A DNA stretch of 64,000 nucleotides from Mermis nigrescens (GCA_036768485.1 JAVLUZ010000154.1:45445458-45509457), one strand, 5' to 3'; positions 23,831-35,241 are shown, counted from the first letter of the stretch. Numbers and translations: made by a program. Notes: generated from the letters alone by a model not told the origin.

Positions 23831-24059
23831 CTCAGCAATTTTGGTCGTGCCCCCCGGAACAAAATCATGGATACGGGCCTAGTTAATTCCATCCACTTAG
23901 TTCATTCGATTTTTACTGAGCTTCAAAGTACCCAATTTAAAACAAATCCAAACGGTTTATTGCTGGAACACTTTCAAATTTGTAGAATAAAATTTGATGC
24001 CTCATATCTACAAGGCATTTCTGGGTGCACAATGCTTCTTGAATCAATATTTTGAGAGT

Positions 24060-25140
24060 TTAATTGCACCCAGATAAAAAACTTACAGAACTTTAGAATA
24101 ATTATTAAAGGAGCATTCTCAGACACATATATATGCTAAAAATATTCAAAAAATTTTGAAAAAAATAATCGAGGGGATTAAAAATTCAATGACACGCATA
24201 GGCGTAGCCAGAACTTTTTTTTTCAGATACATAGGGGGGGGCGCCGATTAAATTTTTTAAATGTTGATAAAGGTATAAAAATGCATTCTAGGTGTGAAAT
24301 AATGCCTTTCCTGGACTTTGTACATCGTCCTGCAACAATTAAAATGCAAAGAAAATAATATATTTTTCCATAAATTTTATACAATAAATGCTTCACGCTT
24401 TGCAACTTTTAATTCGCGAGTAGGACCTTAGATCAGAGAGAATTTAACGGAGAACGTATCTTTTGGGGCTAGAGGTCTGGGGTGGGGCCCTTAAGCGCCC
24501 CCGCACGTGTCAGGCAGAGCCCGGGAAAATTTTGCAAAATAAGCCCTGAAATCTTAAATTTTAACCTTAAAATATTTCATAAAGTCATCCGAATCTTGGT
24601 CCTAAAATGAGTTGATGAATAGATAAAATATACTGGCTTGTGGCGTGGAAATTTTCCGACATTTCTATGCCAGAATGACTAAAAAATTCTCAGAACGCAT
24701 GAGATGTGAATCTTTTGTAGACTGTCTTGTCCGCTTGTGGATTGTCATGCTTAGCACTTTATAAAAAAGGCAATCTGTACAAAGCGCATGAATTTTCTGC
24801 ATACTTTTTAATTCCTATTGACTAGAAATGTTTGCAAATAGGTAATCTTCTTATGGTGACAAACGCTTTGTACCTCTGTGTTGCCATTAAGTTAGGATAT
24901 ATCCCAAAACTAATCTCAAAAAATCGTCGCCAAAACAGTGTTACGCAGCTTCGCACGGCTTCATTTCGGAAAATTCAGAATTTTTCCTCTCCCCCCTCAC
25001 ATGACATGAGTCACACGACCCAGAAAAAGTTACTTATCAACCTCCAAAATAGTGATCAAACATAGGTTCTGAACCCAGCAGAGCACCCTACAAATAATCG
25101 AAATTTTTTTCTAAAAAACTTTAATGGGTACAAAAGCACA
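24060..25140. other. Interval without recognised gene
   Basis: AT-rich. Contains GGCGTAGCCAGAA near 24,198 (a recurring element-end phrase) and a gene-free remainder. ORFs at 24,223-24,405 (-) and 24,832-25,065 (+) have no protein-like features. Confidence 0.3.
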
Positions 25141-25149
25141 TTCATTACG

Positions 25150-25850
25150 TTACGTGCAAGGATGGAAAAAACCCAATTTTGAAAATTTCGAATTTTGGGT
25201 TTGGATTTTTTTTGGGTTTTCTTTGGTTTTTTTGGAGTTTTTAAGGGTTTTTTATGGGTTTTTTTATAAAAATTCTAGCTCGAGCTATAGAGCTGAGAAT
25301 ACTTCAACAGCTTCAAGACACAAAACAAAACAAGTAAACAACAACTTTATTCAGCTAATACAAAAATTCAACAACAAAATTGGTCATCCACAAGCACAAT
25401 CCATGCTGTGTGAACAGAATGAAAATTGGGCAGAGCAATTTTTAAATGCATAATATTGAAATTTCTTCATAAATTCTGCTCTGCTTCAGAGAAAAAACAA
25501 AAAAAAAAAAAATTTGCCATATTAGTAGAAGAATCCATGCCACATTGCCACATTGCCTTTATTGGCTGACTTTTCTCATTTGAAAAGTATATACTATAGG
25601 AGAAAAACAGCAGCAGGAAGGAGGAGAGGATGAAAATGGATGGACACTTAACCTCGTGCATCTCAAGCAATTGTAAAAGGAACAACCATGATACAAAAAA
25701 CATTGACAATACACAGTATTTAATTCCATTACAAATAAATTCTTAACCTGTGGATAAAAAACCCAGAAAACCCAAAACCCAACGATTTCTTGCACCCAAA
25801 AAACCAACAAAAAATCCAAGTTCAAAAAACCCAGCCTTGCCAACCCTGAT
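25150..25850. mobile_element. hAT-like MITE with GGGTTTT-rich subterminal ends
   Basis: Left part (CAAGGATGGAAAAAACCC followed by repeated GGGTTTTTTT) is roughly inverse to the right part (AAAACCCAGCC, CAACCCTG). Related ends occur at 28,890-28,987, 42,321, 43,600 and 55,813. No 8-bp duplication could be matched here, so one end may be misplaced. No coding content. Confidence 0.5.
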
Positions 25851-25943
25851 GTGGGCATTGGTGTAGCTGGTTCACATATGTATTAAGATAGCCACGTTAT
25901 AAGTACGTATATAGCAAGTATTATCCGGTAAGCTGCCACCTAA

Positions 25944-28347
25944 CTGGTTTGTAGTGATCGACCGGGGCAACTTTTTGGCCGGGGGCCGGGGCGGTACCAG
26001 GGCTGGGAGCAAATCCCGGCCCCGGCCCGGGGCGGGGCGGGGCCCCGGGGGCAGGGCTGTGAGAATTAAGACAAGGAAAATATTATTGCATGACACATAC
26101 TTGGGGTGGGGGGCATAGGAAAGGAATAATGAGCGATTGCTCCATTCAGTAGTAAATGGCTTTTCATATCAAGTTTTATTACTATTTATGTCACAAGAAA
26201 CAAATTTAGTCTAGTGTTTCATTGTCTGAATCATCAATAAGGTCTATGTGGCTGCTATTAGCACACTCTGTATCATTCGAATCTTAGCTACGGCTACTGC
26301 TGCTGTAGGAATTGGATGCAATAGGTATTGGATGTAATAAATGAGACATCACACATTCCCATATGGGGGAGGGGTATTACCCCCTCAGGGTCCAAGACAC
26401 AAGTCACTGTCAGACGATTTTTGGTGAAAACCTTTTGAATTTTGAACTTAATTTTTTAGTATGGCTAAAGTGTACCTATTAGAGCATTTCACAGAAGTGA
26501 TACATTTATTTTATTATGTGAGCTAGAGTAAATAGATAAACTATCACTATAAAACATGCATGTAATCGCTTAAAATTTTATGAGGTTCCCTCAGTATACC
26601 TACATGTAACGGCTGGAAATCTAGGGTAGGGGTCCCGCGCCATTTTAGAAGGAGGGTTAGCGACTACATAAAAATGGTGAAAACACATAAAAATAGCCAA
26701 AAAGCACAGGCTTTGCCAAAAATGGGAGGGTGGTTAAATATTTTCTGACTTTCAAGGAAGTTCGGGGCTTCAAAGCGGAGATGGGGGATGGCCCAAATCC
26801 TCTGTCACATGTATATTCCTCGGCTATTTTCAGGGGAAGGGGGAGTAAGCGGCTCCATTTTTGCAGCAGCTTTTGCTACGAAAATCTTTAAAATGGTAGA
26901 ATTTTCAATAAGGAATTCTACACCTTTTTACAGTTTTGTTCTTCAAAAATCTTTGTACATGTACAAAGACGGCTGAAGCGTCATAATACGTCGTAAAAAT
27001 CTTCCTGAATACAAAAAGGAGCCATTCTTCTAAATGTGATAATTCGGCCTGAAAATTTAGTTGATAGTTCGGCGCGAAGTGCCTAAATTTTATGCGCTTC
27101 TGATGGAATTCACACATAAAACTCGACTGAGAAAGCTAAAACAACTTGTACTACAAAAATGAGAAATATTAGAAAAATTGTAATATGCGAATTAAATCTT
27201 GTGATAAGCAACACTGCGCTTAGAATGGAAAAATGGAAAAATGTCAAATATTCAGGAACCCAAAAATTAGCCAAATACACTACTAAAGGTCGAAAAACTA
27301 TGTTCTACTACCACACTGAAATCGTTACTGTACCATATTAAAGTATACAAAAATTTGCATGTACAAAAGAGTGTTTTTTGTATTCGCCAAAGATTTTTCC
27401 CGATGTACAAAAGACCAGGACTATCTTTGTACATGTACAAAGATTTTTTGGGAAGATAAAAACTGTAAAAAGGTATAAAATTCCAAAAAATTTTCGGAAT
27501 TTCCCTCCGATATGAAAAATTGTCTGTCCTATACATCTTTTAAATGGCAAAATTTAAATTTAGAATGCAGAAATGTCAAATTTTTAGGCGCTTCGCGCCG
27601 TTTGATTAATTTTAGTAATTCTTGGCGTTAAAAACTCAGAAATTAGCTAAAATATACAATTAAAAGTCAAAAGACCCTGTTTTGCCACTAATTTTCTGGT
27701 CCTCCAATTTGGGGATTTCACCCCTCCCGCAACTCTGGACCCGAGGAAACTATTTGAGACATATTTAGTTTATCGGATCGGACGCAATTCTGCAGCGTAG
27801 TTTATATTCGCCTATAATTAACCTCGGTCCTAATAACTATTACACAGGAAACGCGTTTTAAAGCACACGGTTCCCATTCAAATGAATAAAAGTGTTTTTG
27901 TAGAAATAGTTTGTTAAAAACGTACATTTTAACTAGAAATAGAACGTATTTGTCAACTCTAAATCTTTTAGCCATAGCTATGAATGAATGAGTTAAAAGT
28001 AGCATTTTACATTTAGTTTAAATAAGTCAAGTGGAGGAATCGAATATATGCAGATTTTCTCAACATTCATTCATTAAAAGCTCATTTATACACAGTAGGA
28101 AACTTATGACGAGACTAAGTAAGTATACATATGGTCTAAATCAGTACAGTTCTCAAAATTAACACTTGCTCATTGATAAATAAGTGCCAGTATCACAGCC
28201 TGTACAAAATACGAATTACACTAAATTTTTCCCCGGCCCCGGCCATTTTTTGACCTTGCCCCGGCCGGGGCCGGGGGATGCTGAAAAATGGCCGGGGATT
28301 GTTCACCGGGCCGGGGCCCGGGGCCCCGGTCGATCACTACTGGTTTG
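25944..28347. mobile_element. hAT-type element, GGGGCC-rich ends, copy 1 (8-bp target duplication)
   Basis: Element 25,952-28,339 begins TAGTGATCGACCGGGGC and ends with the inverse CCCCGGTCGATCACTA. Flanking direct repeat CTGGTTTG at 25,944-25,951 and 28,340-28,347 is exact. Subterminal sequence is CCCCGGCC-type palindromic repeat on both sides. The interior is non-autonomous but contains R1, a TACATGTAACGGCT block and a possible acidic C-terminal coding scrap (26,206-26,284, -). A nearly identical copy lies at 60,482-62,808, so the family moved recently on the scale of this window. Confidence 0.93.
26206..26284 (-). pseudogene. Possible acidic C-terminal scrap of a transposase
   Basis: The - strand reads D-S-N-D-T-E-C-A-N-S-S and continues D-L-I-D-D-S-D-N-E-T-L-D before TAA; the same scrap is present at 60,671-60,749 in the second copy. 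An acidic tail next to a stop would fit the end of a transposase, but only ~25 codons remain and no conserved hAT motif is adjacent. Confidence 0.2.
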
Positions 28348-28422
28348 ATTTGAGTCAAGTCGAAAACAAATAAGGCAGTCATCGAATTTTTCCAGTAGAT
28401 TCATGTGACTGACCAAAATGTT

Positions 28423-28563
28423 GATGCCAGCGTTTAAAATAAGCCTAAGCAATGGGATGCAACTCGCGTCGCTCGCACGCGGATTGCATCCCATGCTTAG
28501 GCTTATTTTAGAAGCGCTGGCGTAACCCTTTGAGCAGTCCACATGATATAGCCTAAGCCTAAT
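28423..28563. repeat. TTAGGC-tailed hairpin family, copy H2 (variant stem)
   Basis: GATGCCAGCG ... TAAAATAAGCCTAAGCAATG pairs with CATGCTTAGGCTTATTTTA ... CGCTGGCGT; the loop reads CGCGTCGCTCGCACGCG. A GCCTAAGCCTAA tail lies at 28,551-28,562. Here the CTAAGC repeat is also inside the stem. Confidence 0.7.
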
Positions 28564-28879
28564 CAGCTAGTAAACCAGCAAAACATCACGAATAGCTTGC
28601 AATCTTCATCGAAATTAACCAGCGTTAGTCGATTGGTTATGGTTCTGGACTTTAGAGCAAGGGGTCCACGAACAGATCCGACTGCCAGCAACTTTCTCTC
28701 GTTTCCTCAGATGCTATCGACCGCACACATACGCCCTTATAATATGACTATGTTAATACATGTGTGAACCAGCTACACGAATGCCCTGATGTGCCTGCCT
28801 ATAATCGTTTTTGCCATTGAGACGTCATATTTTACCCAATAAGTTGTCCCAAGTAATTTTTAGGGACTGGCTCGCTCTA

Positions 28880-28990
28880 AACTTACTGTCGGTGTAAAAA
28901 ACCCGCAGAAGCCTGCCAATAACACGCAAAAAACCGCAAAAACCCAAATTGCAAAATTTTCAAATTTGGGTTTTCGCCAACCCTGCATAT
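28880..28990. repeat. Solo hAT-like MITE end in SEC22 intron 1
   Basis: AAAAACCC-rich sequence ending TTTTCGCCAACCCTG at 28,987 matches the GGGTTTT/CAGGGTTGGC terminal family. It lies in the predicted first intron, 90 bases past the SEC22 donor. Confidence 0.55.
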
Positions 28991-29077
28991 GCGGCAGCTC
29001 ATAGCCCAAAACAAAAATGCTGCTGACATCTGAAGTCTCTTAAGTGTACCTATCTCATAGATTGTTTTTACGCTTAC

Positions 29078-29164
29078 TACAGGCTCATCGCCTTCAATTG
29101 ACGTAGCTAGCGGTAGTCCATCATTTACACGAGCTATCATGGTCATTAGCAACGATGCAGACAT
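29078..29164 (-). CDS. SEC22: SEC22 (vesicle-trafficking SNARE), first coding exon only
   Basis: The - strand from ATG at 29,164 reads MSASLLMTMIARVNDGLPLA followed by T-S-I-E-G-D-E-P-V. The L-(L)-T-M-I-A-R-V-x-D-G-L-P-L-(A) block is the start of the longin domain of SEC22, an ER-Golgi R-SNARE. The family is about 215 residues; only about 29 are here. The exon ends at GTA|GTAAGC (29,077) or, less likely, CCT|GTAGTA. An open frame continues 11 codons upstream but the family starts near this Met. No later exon (longin remainder, SNARE helix, membrane anchor) was recognised at lower coordinates. Either the intron is very long or this is a separated exon. An intact-looking start and donor argue for a functional exon. 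Confidence 0.8.
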
Positions 29165-29441
29165 TTTTAGAATAGCAACGACGGAGTAGCGGGACAATAA
29201 ATATGAATTTAGCTAGATGTGAAATACTGATAATCAATTAACTAGCTATTATATCATTTTCAATGACGAGCGGACGAAAGAACGCGATTTGATTCGCGAC
29301 GACACAAAACGACATCAGCGTGGAGCGTCGTAGCGTATATATCAGTAGTTTACAGTAATATGAATACGTGTCAATTGTTAGTAGTAAACCTTGCAGAGCG
29401 TCCTCTTGCTTTTTAAATATTGCAGTGGATTTCAATAAGAC
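29165..29441 (-). promoter_or_regulatory. Presumed SEC22 5' UTR and proximal promoter
   Basis: The 277 bases between the SEC22 start and the inserted hAT element are not recognised as repeat and have a CpG-containing patch (GATTCGCGACGACACAAAACG, GCGTGGAGCGTCGTAGCG). No TATA box or initiator can be assigned with confidence. Because the hAT element begins at 29,442, any promoter sequence beyond this point has been displaced by 1.25 kb. Confidence 0.35.
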
Positions 29442-30698
29442 CAGGGCTGCCAACTTAATCCGGGACGGACATAAATGTCAGTTTTTTAAGCAGTTGGTCC
29501 GCTTTTGTCCGGTTTCCAAATGCAAAAATGCGTCTTATGAAGGGTAAAACTTGAAAAATTTTCGGCGCTCGCATATGAATTGATTTAAATCATACTTGTT
29601 ATTAATCTTTAAGCCGCGCTGCACCAATTGCAGCATTTTTATCGACAATCTGGTTTAGAACTACGCTACGATTGAAAATCCTTATCTTCAGCGGATTTGG
29701 ATTTAGTTTTGTAACGCAAAAATGCGATCTAGAGCTAAAATTTCAAAATTTTCTGAGGCTTCGCGCCATTTGATAAATTATGTACAGTTTTTATTATGAA
29801 AAGCGACTTTAGAATTGGCTAAACTGCTTTACTGAAGGAAGGAAATTCAGATTTAAAGAGAAATAACGTATTCTGATCGTGATATTTTTCTACTTAAAAA
29901 AAACACTGATTTTTGAATACAGGCGGACTGTTTTAAACGTTTTTAGACTCCCAAAAAACGTGGAAAAAAGGTTGGAAAGAGTGGAAAAAAATTTTGGGTC
30001 TGGTCTATAATGTCAACTAAATCGCTGGGAAAAAACGGTGTTCGGAGCCCAGGTTTCAAATCGTGGCTAGTAGGAATTCTCAGACGGTTCTGCTCTCTGT
30101 AAATTATGTTCTGCTAATCTACGCCCAAAACACGATGCTTTTTTTAATCATGTTAAAACGGCCAAGCACATTAAAGCCATTAGTTTTAAAGCCAAAAACA
30201 TTACCTCATTTGCATTGTCTGCTTTTAAGTTTTCCCTTTTCTAATGCTAGCGTTGAACGCGGTTTTTCTGTATTAAATTTGCTGAAGACCAAACTACGAA
30301 ATCGCTTAGATGTCAAAACTACTAACGCTTTATAACATGTTCATTTTTTACTGTCTTTGAAGGGCGAGAATTGTTTCACCTTTACTGTTACTGATCCAAT
30401 GCTTAAATTGCTTAACACTACAATGTACGGTCGTAGCATTTGTGGTGATGATATTGTGATGAATCGTTATCACTTTCTGATGAAGCCTTGTTTAATGTGC
30501 AAAATGCGTTTAATAGGATAGAAATTAAGTGCAATAGTTGATTTGAATAAATTTTAGCCACCTTGTTATTTATCAAGTGTATACATCGTTTGTCCGGTTT
30601 TGTCCGGAATTTTACTGTGCTCTTGTCCGGTTTTGTCCGGTTTTCAAATGTTGGTATGTCCGGTTGATCTTTTCAGAGTTGGCAACACTGAATAAGAC
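29434..30698. mobile_element. hAT element with transposase remnant, 8-bp target duplication
   Basis: Element 29,442-30,690. Ends CAGGGCTGCCAACTTAATCC and, inverse, AGAGTTGGCAACACTG. The direct repeat AATAAGAC (29,434-29,441; 30,691-30,698) is exact. Subterminal TTTTGTCCGG repeats occur at both sides, densest at 30,590-30,665. The C-terminal dimerisation region of a hAT transposase is retained at about 30,200-30,335. The insertion is immediately upstream of SEC22. Confidence 0.93.
30063..30335 (+). pseudogene. hAT transposase C-terminal (dimerisation) fragment
   Basis: The last ~40 residues of the ORF include FPFSNASVERGFSVLNLLKT followed by K-L-R-N-R-L and a T-x-x-A-L end. This is the S-x-A-x-V-E-R-x-F-S-x-x-x-x-x-K-x-x-L-R-N-R-L signature of the hAT dimerisation domain. 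The N-terminal part of the ORF is not recognisable, and the BED finger and catalytic residues are absent, so it cannot be an autonomous transposase. It shares the strand and bounds of the element 29,442-30,690. Confidence 0.8.
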
Positions 30699-30829
30699 TC
30701 TACATATTCTTCAGTTGAAATATAGTCGCTTTCCTATAGCCTTGAGCAGAAACTTTTGAAAATTTCAGCTTAAGTACGCACTTATCCAACTTTAGCGTTC
30801 TTGCTACTAGTAATGTAAAGATCCAGATT

Positions 30830-30985
30830 TTTACCCAGATCCCATTCCAGATTAAGACCGGATTCAGATTTTCTGGCAGATCCAGATCCAGATCAGATAA
30901 CCATTTTAGAAAATAACCAGATCCAGATCGTTTTTTGCCAAATCAAAATTTAAAAGATCCAGATACAGATCCCGAACAAGATGAA
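30830..30985 (+). repeat. CAGATC minisatellite
   Basis: Repeated CAGATC / GATCCAGAT words (for example CAGATCCAGATCCAGATCAG at 30,881), about a dozen irregular units. No coding significance. Confidence 0.7.
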
Positions 30986-31089
30986 AATATATTTTGTGCA
31001 GCAATTTGTATTGCTAAAAAGGAGGGCGTAAAGCGCCCGAGCCCACATGGATTGGGGGTCCCGGGTGGCGGGACTTTAATAACAGCCCC

Positions 31090-32505
31090 CAGACAGAGGC
31101 GTAGCCGGGATTTTGGTTCGGAGGGGGCATGCACAAGAAATTTTTAAAGACTACTTTTGCATCGAATGCTTTGATGTGGTACAGTGGCACGATGAATTAT
31201 AAAATTGAGTTTTTCGACCATTATTTGTGTAGCCTGGCTGATTTATGGGTTTCTGACGATCAACAATACAAAAAGTGTGAAGCCGAAATGTTTTAATTTT
31301 TTACTGTTTTCGTGTAGAATTTACGGCTTTCTATAGACAGACAGATCGGAAATCATGAGCGACTCAAAATGCCAAAAATTAAATCATTCTTACCGCCGTT
31401 AAGATTTTGTAGCCCTGTGAATACTGCCAGTCTGACAGAGCAGAAAATTATCGAATTTGTGCAAAACAATTTTGACATAATGCCGTAAGTTCAGGCTTTT
31501 CTAACAGGAAAACTGCGCATTAATAACTTAGTATGAAGCACTAGAATATTTTGACTGATTCACGCTTTTAAACGCAATGCTGGAGCTTTTAAAAGAGAAA
31601 CAACTGTAACCGGCGGAGCCATGCACCAGAAAATTTTGACGCTTTTGCTCTTTAAACTTAATTTATACCTTTACATCATACAGAACAGACAATTTTTCCA
31701 GCGCCGCCGGAAACTTTAAGAGATTTCTAATCCTCTTACCCCTTTTTGTCCTACCAAAAGCTTTTAAACGTGAAGTAGATTTTAAGGCTGGCCACAGGGA
31801 GTCCGTTGTCGTGCCTCGGAAAATTTTGTAAACAATGCACTTCAATGTTGAATACTAATGTTAAAATTTTTGCAAAATCGGCCAAATCTTAGTTCTGAAT
31901 TAAGCCCAAAAACAGCTAAAATTGATCGACTCACACAAGACTTCTGAGCTGAAATGCATTTTCGACCTCTGCTAAGTATGCAGCAATGGATTCCTGGAAA
32001 ATGTATCCATGAAAATTTTGTTCTTACCGTTTTTAGACCCATTTGTAGCCTTCTTATTAACAGTATGTAGTTCAGAAAACAGAAAATGCCTAAAAACACA
32101 AGAAAATGCGGATATTCTTTCCGATTACAATAGAATTATGTGTCCTTGTAAAGAAAGACAAACAAAGCAGAGAATAAGCAAACTAGTACGCAACCATTTT
32201 CACACTTTTACTATTATGCTCAATAAGCATGCGCAGTTTCATTCAACGAACAAATAGTGGATTAAATCACTGAAGTCATCTGAAGCGCTGGATTATTTTA
32301 GCTTATTCAAGCTTCTAAACTCACGGATCTATATAACAATAAATAATAATGACTCGGCGCTAAGCGCCGGAAGATTTTGACGTTTTTTGCTTCTTTGAAC
32401 TCAATTTTCTTATCACAATTATTGCACCAGAAAAATCAGCAAAATTTTAGAAAAATTTCGGAGGGGGCATATGCCCCCTATGCCCCCCTGGCTACGCCCT
32501 TGTCT
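31090..32505. repeat. Composite repeat with GGCGTAGCC ends
   Basis: CAGAGGCGTAGCCGGGATTTT at 31,094 and, in inverse, CCCCCCTGGCTACGCCCTTG near 32,480 look like termini of one element family (other termini at 20,393, 24,198, 32,655, 36,278, 49,092 and 51,174). Part of the interior, 31,840-32,230, is the reverse of the interior of the hAT element at 36,590-36,890, so two families are mixed here. Confidence 0.5.
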
Positions 32506-32990
32506 GTATAACAATAAATAATAATGACTCGGCGCGAAGCGCCGGAAAATTTTGACGTTTGTGCCTTTTTAAACTCAATATTCTGGACACATTGCGCCAG
32601 AAAATTCAACATAATTTTTGAAAAATTCTGGGGGGGGCATGTGCCTCCATTCCCCCGGCTACGCCTGTGATTCTGCAGTAATTTCGGCGAACTTCATAAT
32701 GGAAAATATGCGAACATGTATGTACGTCTTAACAACATGACGACCAGGCGTACTTTTTATGAAATATCGCGAGTGTCGAGTTTAACATATTAATTCTGCT
32801 GGTGAATGAATCGTCGTTGTTCCGAATTTATTTGCTATTTATCCAATTCTTCCATCTACCAACAAATAAAATGCTATATTTCACCCCCGAAAAAAGGTTC
32901 AACCCCGACTCGAAAAATGCCCCCGGTCGGGGGTCGGGGTCGGGGTTTAGGCCGGGGTTTTTCGGGGTCGGGGTCCCCGTACGATCACTG
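32506..32990. mobile_element. One end of a GGGGTC-rich hAT element, reverse orientation, truncated
   Basis: The sequence 32,660-32,990 is the inverse of the left end of the elements at 35,962 and 50,850: CACAGGCGTAGCCGGG region, the AACAAATAAAATGCTATATT stretch, CGGGGTCGGGGTTTAGG repeats, ending CCCCGTACGATCACTG at 32,990. The other end with CAGTGATCG was not found, so the copy is truncated or rearranged. The ORFs at 32,802-33,057 run into the GC-rich repeat and are not genes. Confidence 0.75.
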
Positions 32991-34409
32991 CCAAAAATGT
33001 CTAAAAAATAAGTTGATTTATGTAGGCTCGTTGCTTTATACGATTACCGCGCAATAAGCCGTTTAAATACTAATTCATTCCAAATCGAAACCATTAGAAC
33101 GAAAATTCCTTACAAAATCAGGCATCACTTGATTTGTTCACACCTTCAGAACATTGGACCGGTTAATGGGTATGTAATTAGAAAATCAAATCGACGAAGA
33201 TTTAACGAAACTTGGTATTAAGTGGATATCACTATAAGTCAGCGACATATTTATAATTAAAAATAAAATATAATTTTCTAGAGTCAACTATGTATTCCGA
33301 AACAAACTTATACGTATGCTGCACAGACCATTTTTCGGTTTTTGCTAAAAAATGTTTGAGTAAAATCTTGCATTGCATTCCACAGCGATAGTGGAATCAA
33401 AAATCAGAAATTTTCAAAGTCTTCGAAGAAAATAAAACTTTTAGATGTTAAGTAATCATTTTAAAAATTGATGGACATGAACAATGCATTATTTATTTAT
33501 TAACAGTGACGCTATTGCACTCGAAATTTCACTTGTTGACTAAGAATGTCAAAAAAATTTTCGTGAGGGACGAATCGAAAATCGGTCAAACTTTCCTTAA
33601 TTTTGGACCATGAGAAACAATTGAAAAGCTCGTCTCATCAAGAAATTCATAGCACAAGTAAACAGGACTACTGTGACGACGCGCTCTGCTGTACAGTGCT
33701 AGAATTCATATAATTTTAGTCAATTATATATAATTACCCGAAAATAATTTCAAAAAGGTAGGATAATCATGCGCGAGCGAGACTGTTGCTTTAAATAAAT
33801 ATTAAATTTGTTTAAGATATAGGATACTGACGCTATAAATTTGAACATAGAATCATCTCAATCAATTTTATTACAACAGTCGTCAGTCATCAATTGAAAT
33901 TAGTTTAGAAGAATTCAAAAACATATTTACGAAATTTCGATCAGCTCGCCTGCATGAAAAATGCACACCAGATTGCCAGCGCGAAACCTGCACATGCTGA
34001 ACTTTTAAAATTCCCGAAAACTAATCATTACAGAAATCCGAATAAATTACTGAGTTTTGAAGCTTCAGCAGAATTTAATAGAATTAATTTAGTCATTCAT
34101 GCTATCATCAAAGATTATTCAAAGTTATAGTAGCTAAAAATACCTCATGTCACTTTTGATTAGTACTATGAATATCGTTAAACAACATATGCATGCAACC
34201 GTAATAAGGCCGTATTTAGTAAAGAGAGACGGCCGCACACTTGTCCGCATGGAGAATTGCAAAATCGCACCTCTCTTTTAATGAAATCTTTGGAGATTCG
34301 CGCCATTTGAGAAGTATTTTCCATAAGTCTGCTTTGATCGCGACGAAAAAACAGATGATTTTTTTCGAAGAAATTGAATTTCGTGATCTTAGTGGATAGT
34401 CGGAAAATG
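32991..34409. other. Interval without recognised gene or repeat
   Basis: About 1.4 kb of AT-rich sequence. If SEC62 continues to the left it would be intronic, but no frame on the - strand resembles the remaining SEC62 domains. No element ends recognised. Confidence 0.35.
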
Positions 34410-34655
34410 AATTATTGGTTGGCTAGTCATTGGTTGATCGATTACTTGATTTTCGAATCCTTTCCATGCATTTTTCTAGATTAACCTTCTTTTTCCCAAT
34501 TGATTGGCTAATTAAATGGTTTTAGAATGCTTTTGAGTACGTATTTCATTCTTCATTGATACACTGGCAAGTCTTCCCATTGATACCGACCCGGCCGACA
34601 CTGATACTGGATTGAATGAAGTTGTAGGGTTTGTCCATGTATACTTGCAATCCCA
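34410..34655. repeat. Inverse copy of the 19,770-20,150 repeat
   Basis: ATTGGTTGGCTAGTCATTGG, TTCCCATTGATACCGACC and ATACTGGATTGAATGAAG correspond in inverse to the copy at 19.8 kb. Confidence 0.65.
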
Positions 34656-35002
34656 TGGAAGTTACCAAGATATAAACCAATCCATCTTAAATTTTCCCCT
34701 TGAGCGGATCCTGGATACTAGCATGATCAGTGAAAAACACAATTTGCAATAAGTTCAACTGCATTATCAGAAAAATAATCGAAAATTGAACTTAATCGAA
34801 AAAGAAGGAAACAGAATTGTCATACCAACGTCTGATAATAAAAAATTTGAAATACTCGTATTTACATTGCAGTTGTACTAAGAAAAAATAATAGTATATA
34901 CGTATAACATAAAAATAAAGAACAGTGCGCTATCTAAGATAATACGTTCTTCATCTAACTATTTATTATGCAAAAATGATACCGTGAATGTCAAATGCGT
35001 AC

Positions 35003-35241
35003 CTGTTGCTGAATAATTTCTTTTCGCCATCACCGGACCACTTTGACGACATTAAAATATCAATAGCTTTACTAGCTGTAAAATATGGCATTTCATCGCC
35101 CATAATAGTAGCCGTTTTCGTAGGGCAGTTAAATCGAACATGCTTTGCCACTGCGTATTCCTCCTTTGTAACATCGGCAACATCCGACCGATTTTTTTCA
35201 CGTTTTTTCGATTTAAGCTTACGACGTGCTTCAGCTACCAT
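35003..35241 (-). CDS. SEC62: SEC62 (ER protein-translocation subunit), first coding exon only
   Basis: The - strand from ATG at 35,241 encodes a lysine/arginine-rich start (MVAEARRKLKSKKREKNRSD) and then T-K-E-E-Y-A-V-A-K-H-V-R-F-N-C-P-T-K and Y-F-T-A-S-K-A-I-D-I-L-M-S-S-K-W. This is the conserved cytosolic N-terminal domain of SEC62, the partner of SEC61/SEC63 in post-translational import into the ER. An in-frame TAA lies 15 bases upstream of the ATG. The exon stops at AACAG|GTACGC (donor at 35,002). About 80 of the usual 300-400 residues are present; the two membrane spans and acidic tail were not found to the left, where SEC22 begins at 29.16 kb on the same strand. The gene may have a long intron or be split. 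Confidence 0.87.

Larger units (their letters stand above)
25854..28795. mobile_element. Outer foldback interrupted by a hAT-type element
   Basis: About 65 bases at 25,854-25,915 (GGGCATTGGTGTAGCTGGTT onward) are repeated in inverse at 28,730-28,795. The hAT element 25,952-28,339 sits inside, flanked by its own target duplication. The interior also carries hairpin H2. Without the insertion the foldback is about 550 bp. Confidence 0.6.

Noticed and set aside
25150..25850. 8-bp target duplication for the GGGTTTT-rich MITE
   Set aside because: Flanks GTTACGTG and ATGTGGGC do not match; ends remain uncertain.
28883..29197. Whole 104-residue ORF as one protein
   Set aside because: Only the part 29,078-29,164 matches SEC22. 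The rest is intron with a MITE end and upstream read-through.
30470..30500. CTGATGA word as part of a hammerhead ribozyme
   Set aside because: The remaining conserved core and the three stems could not be found around it.
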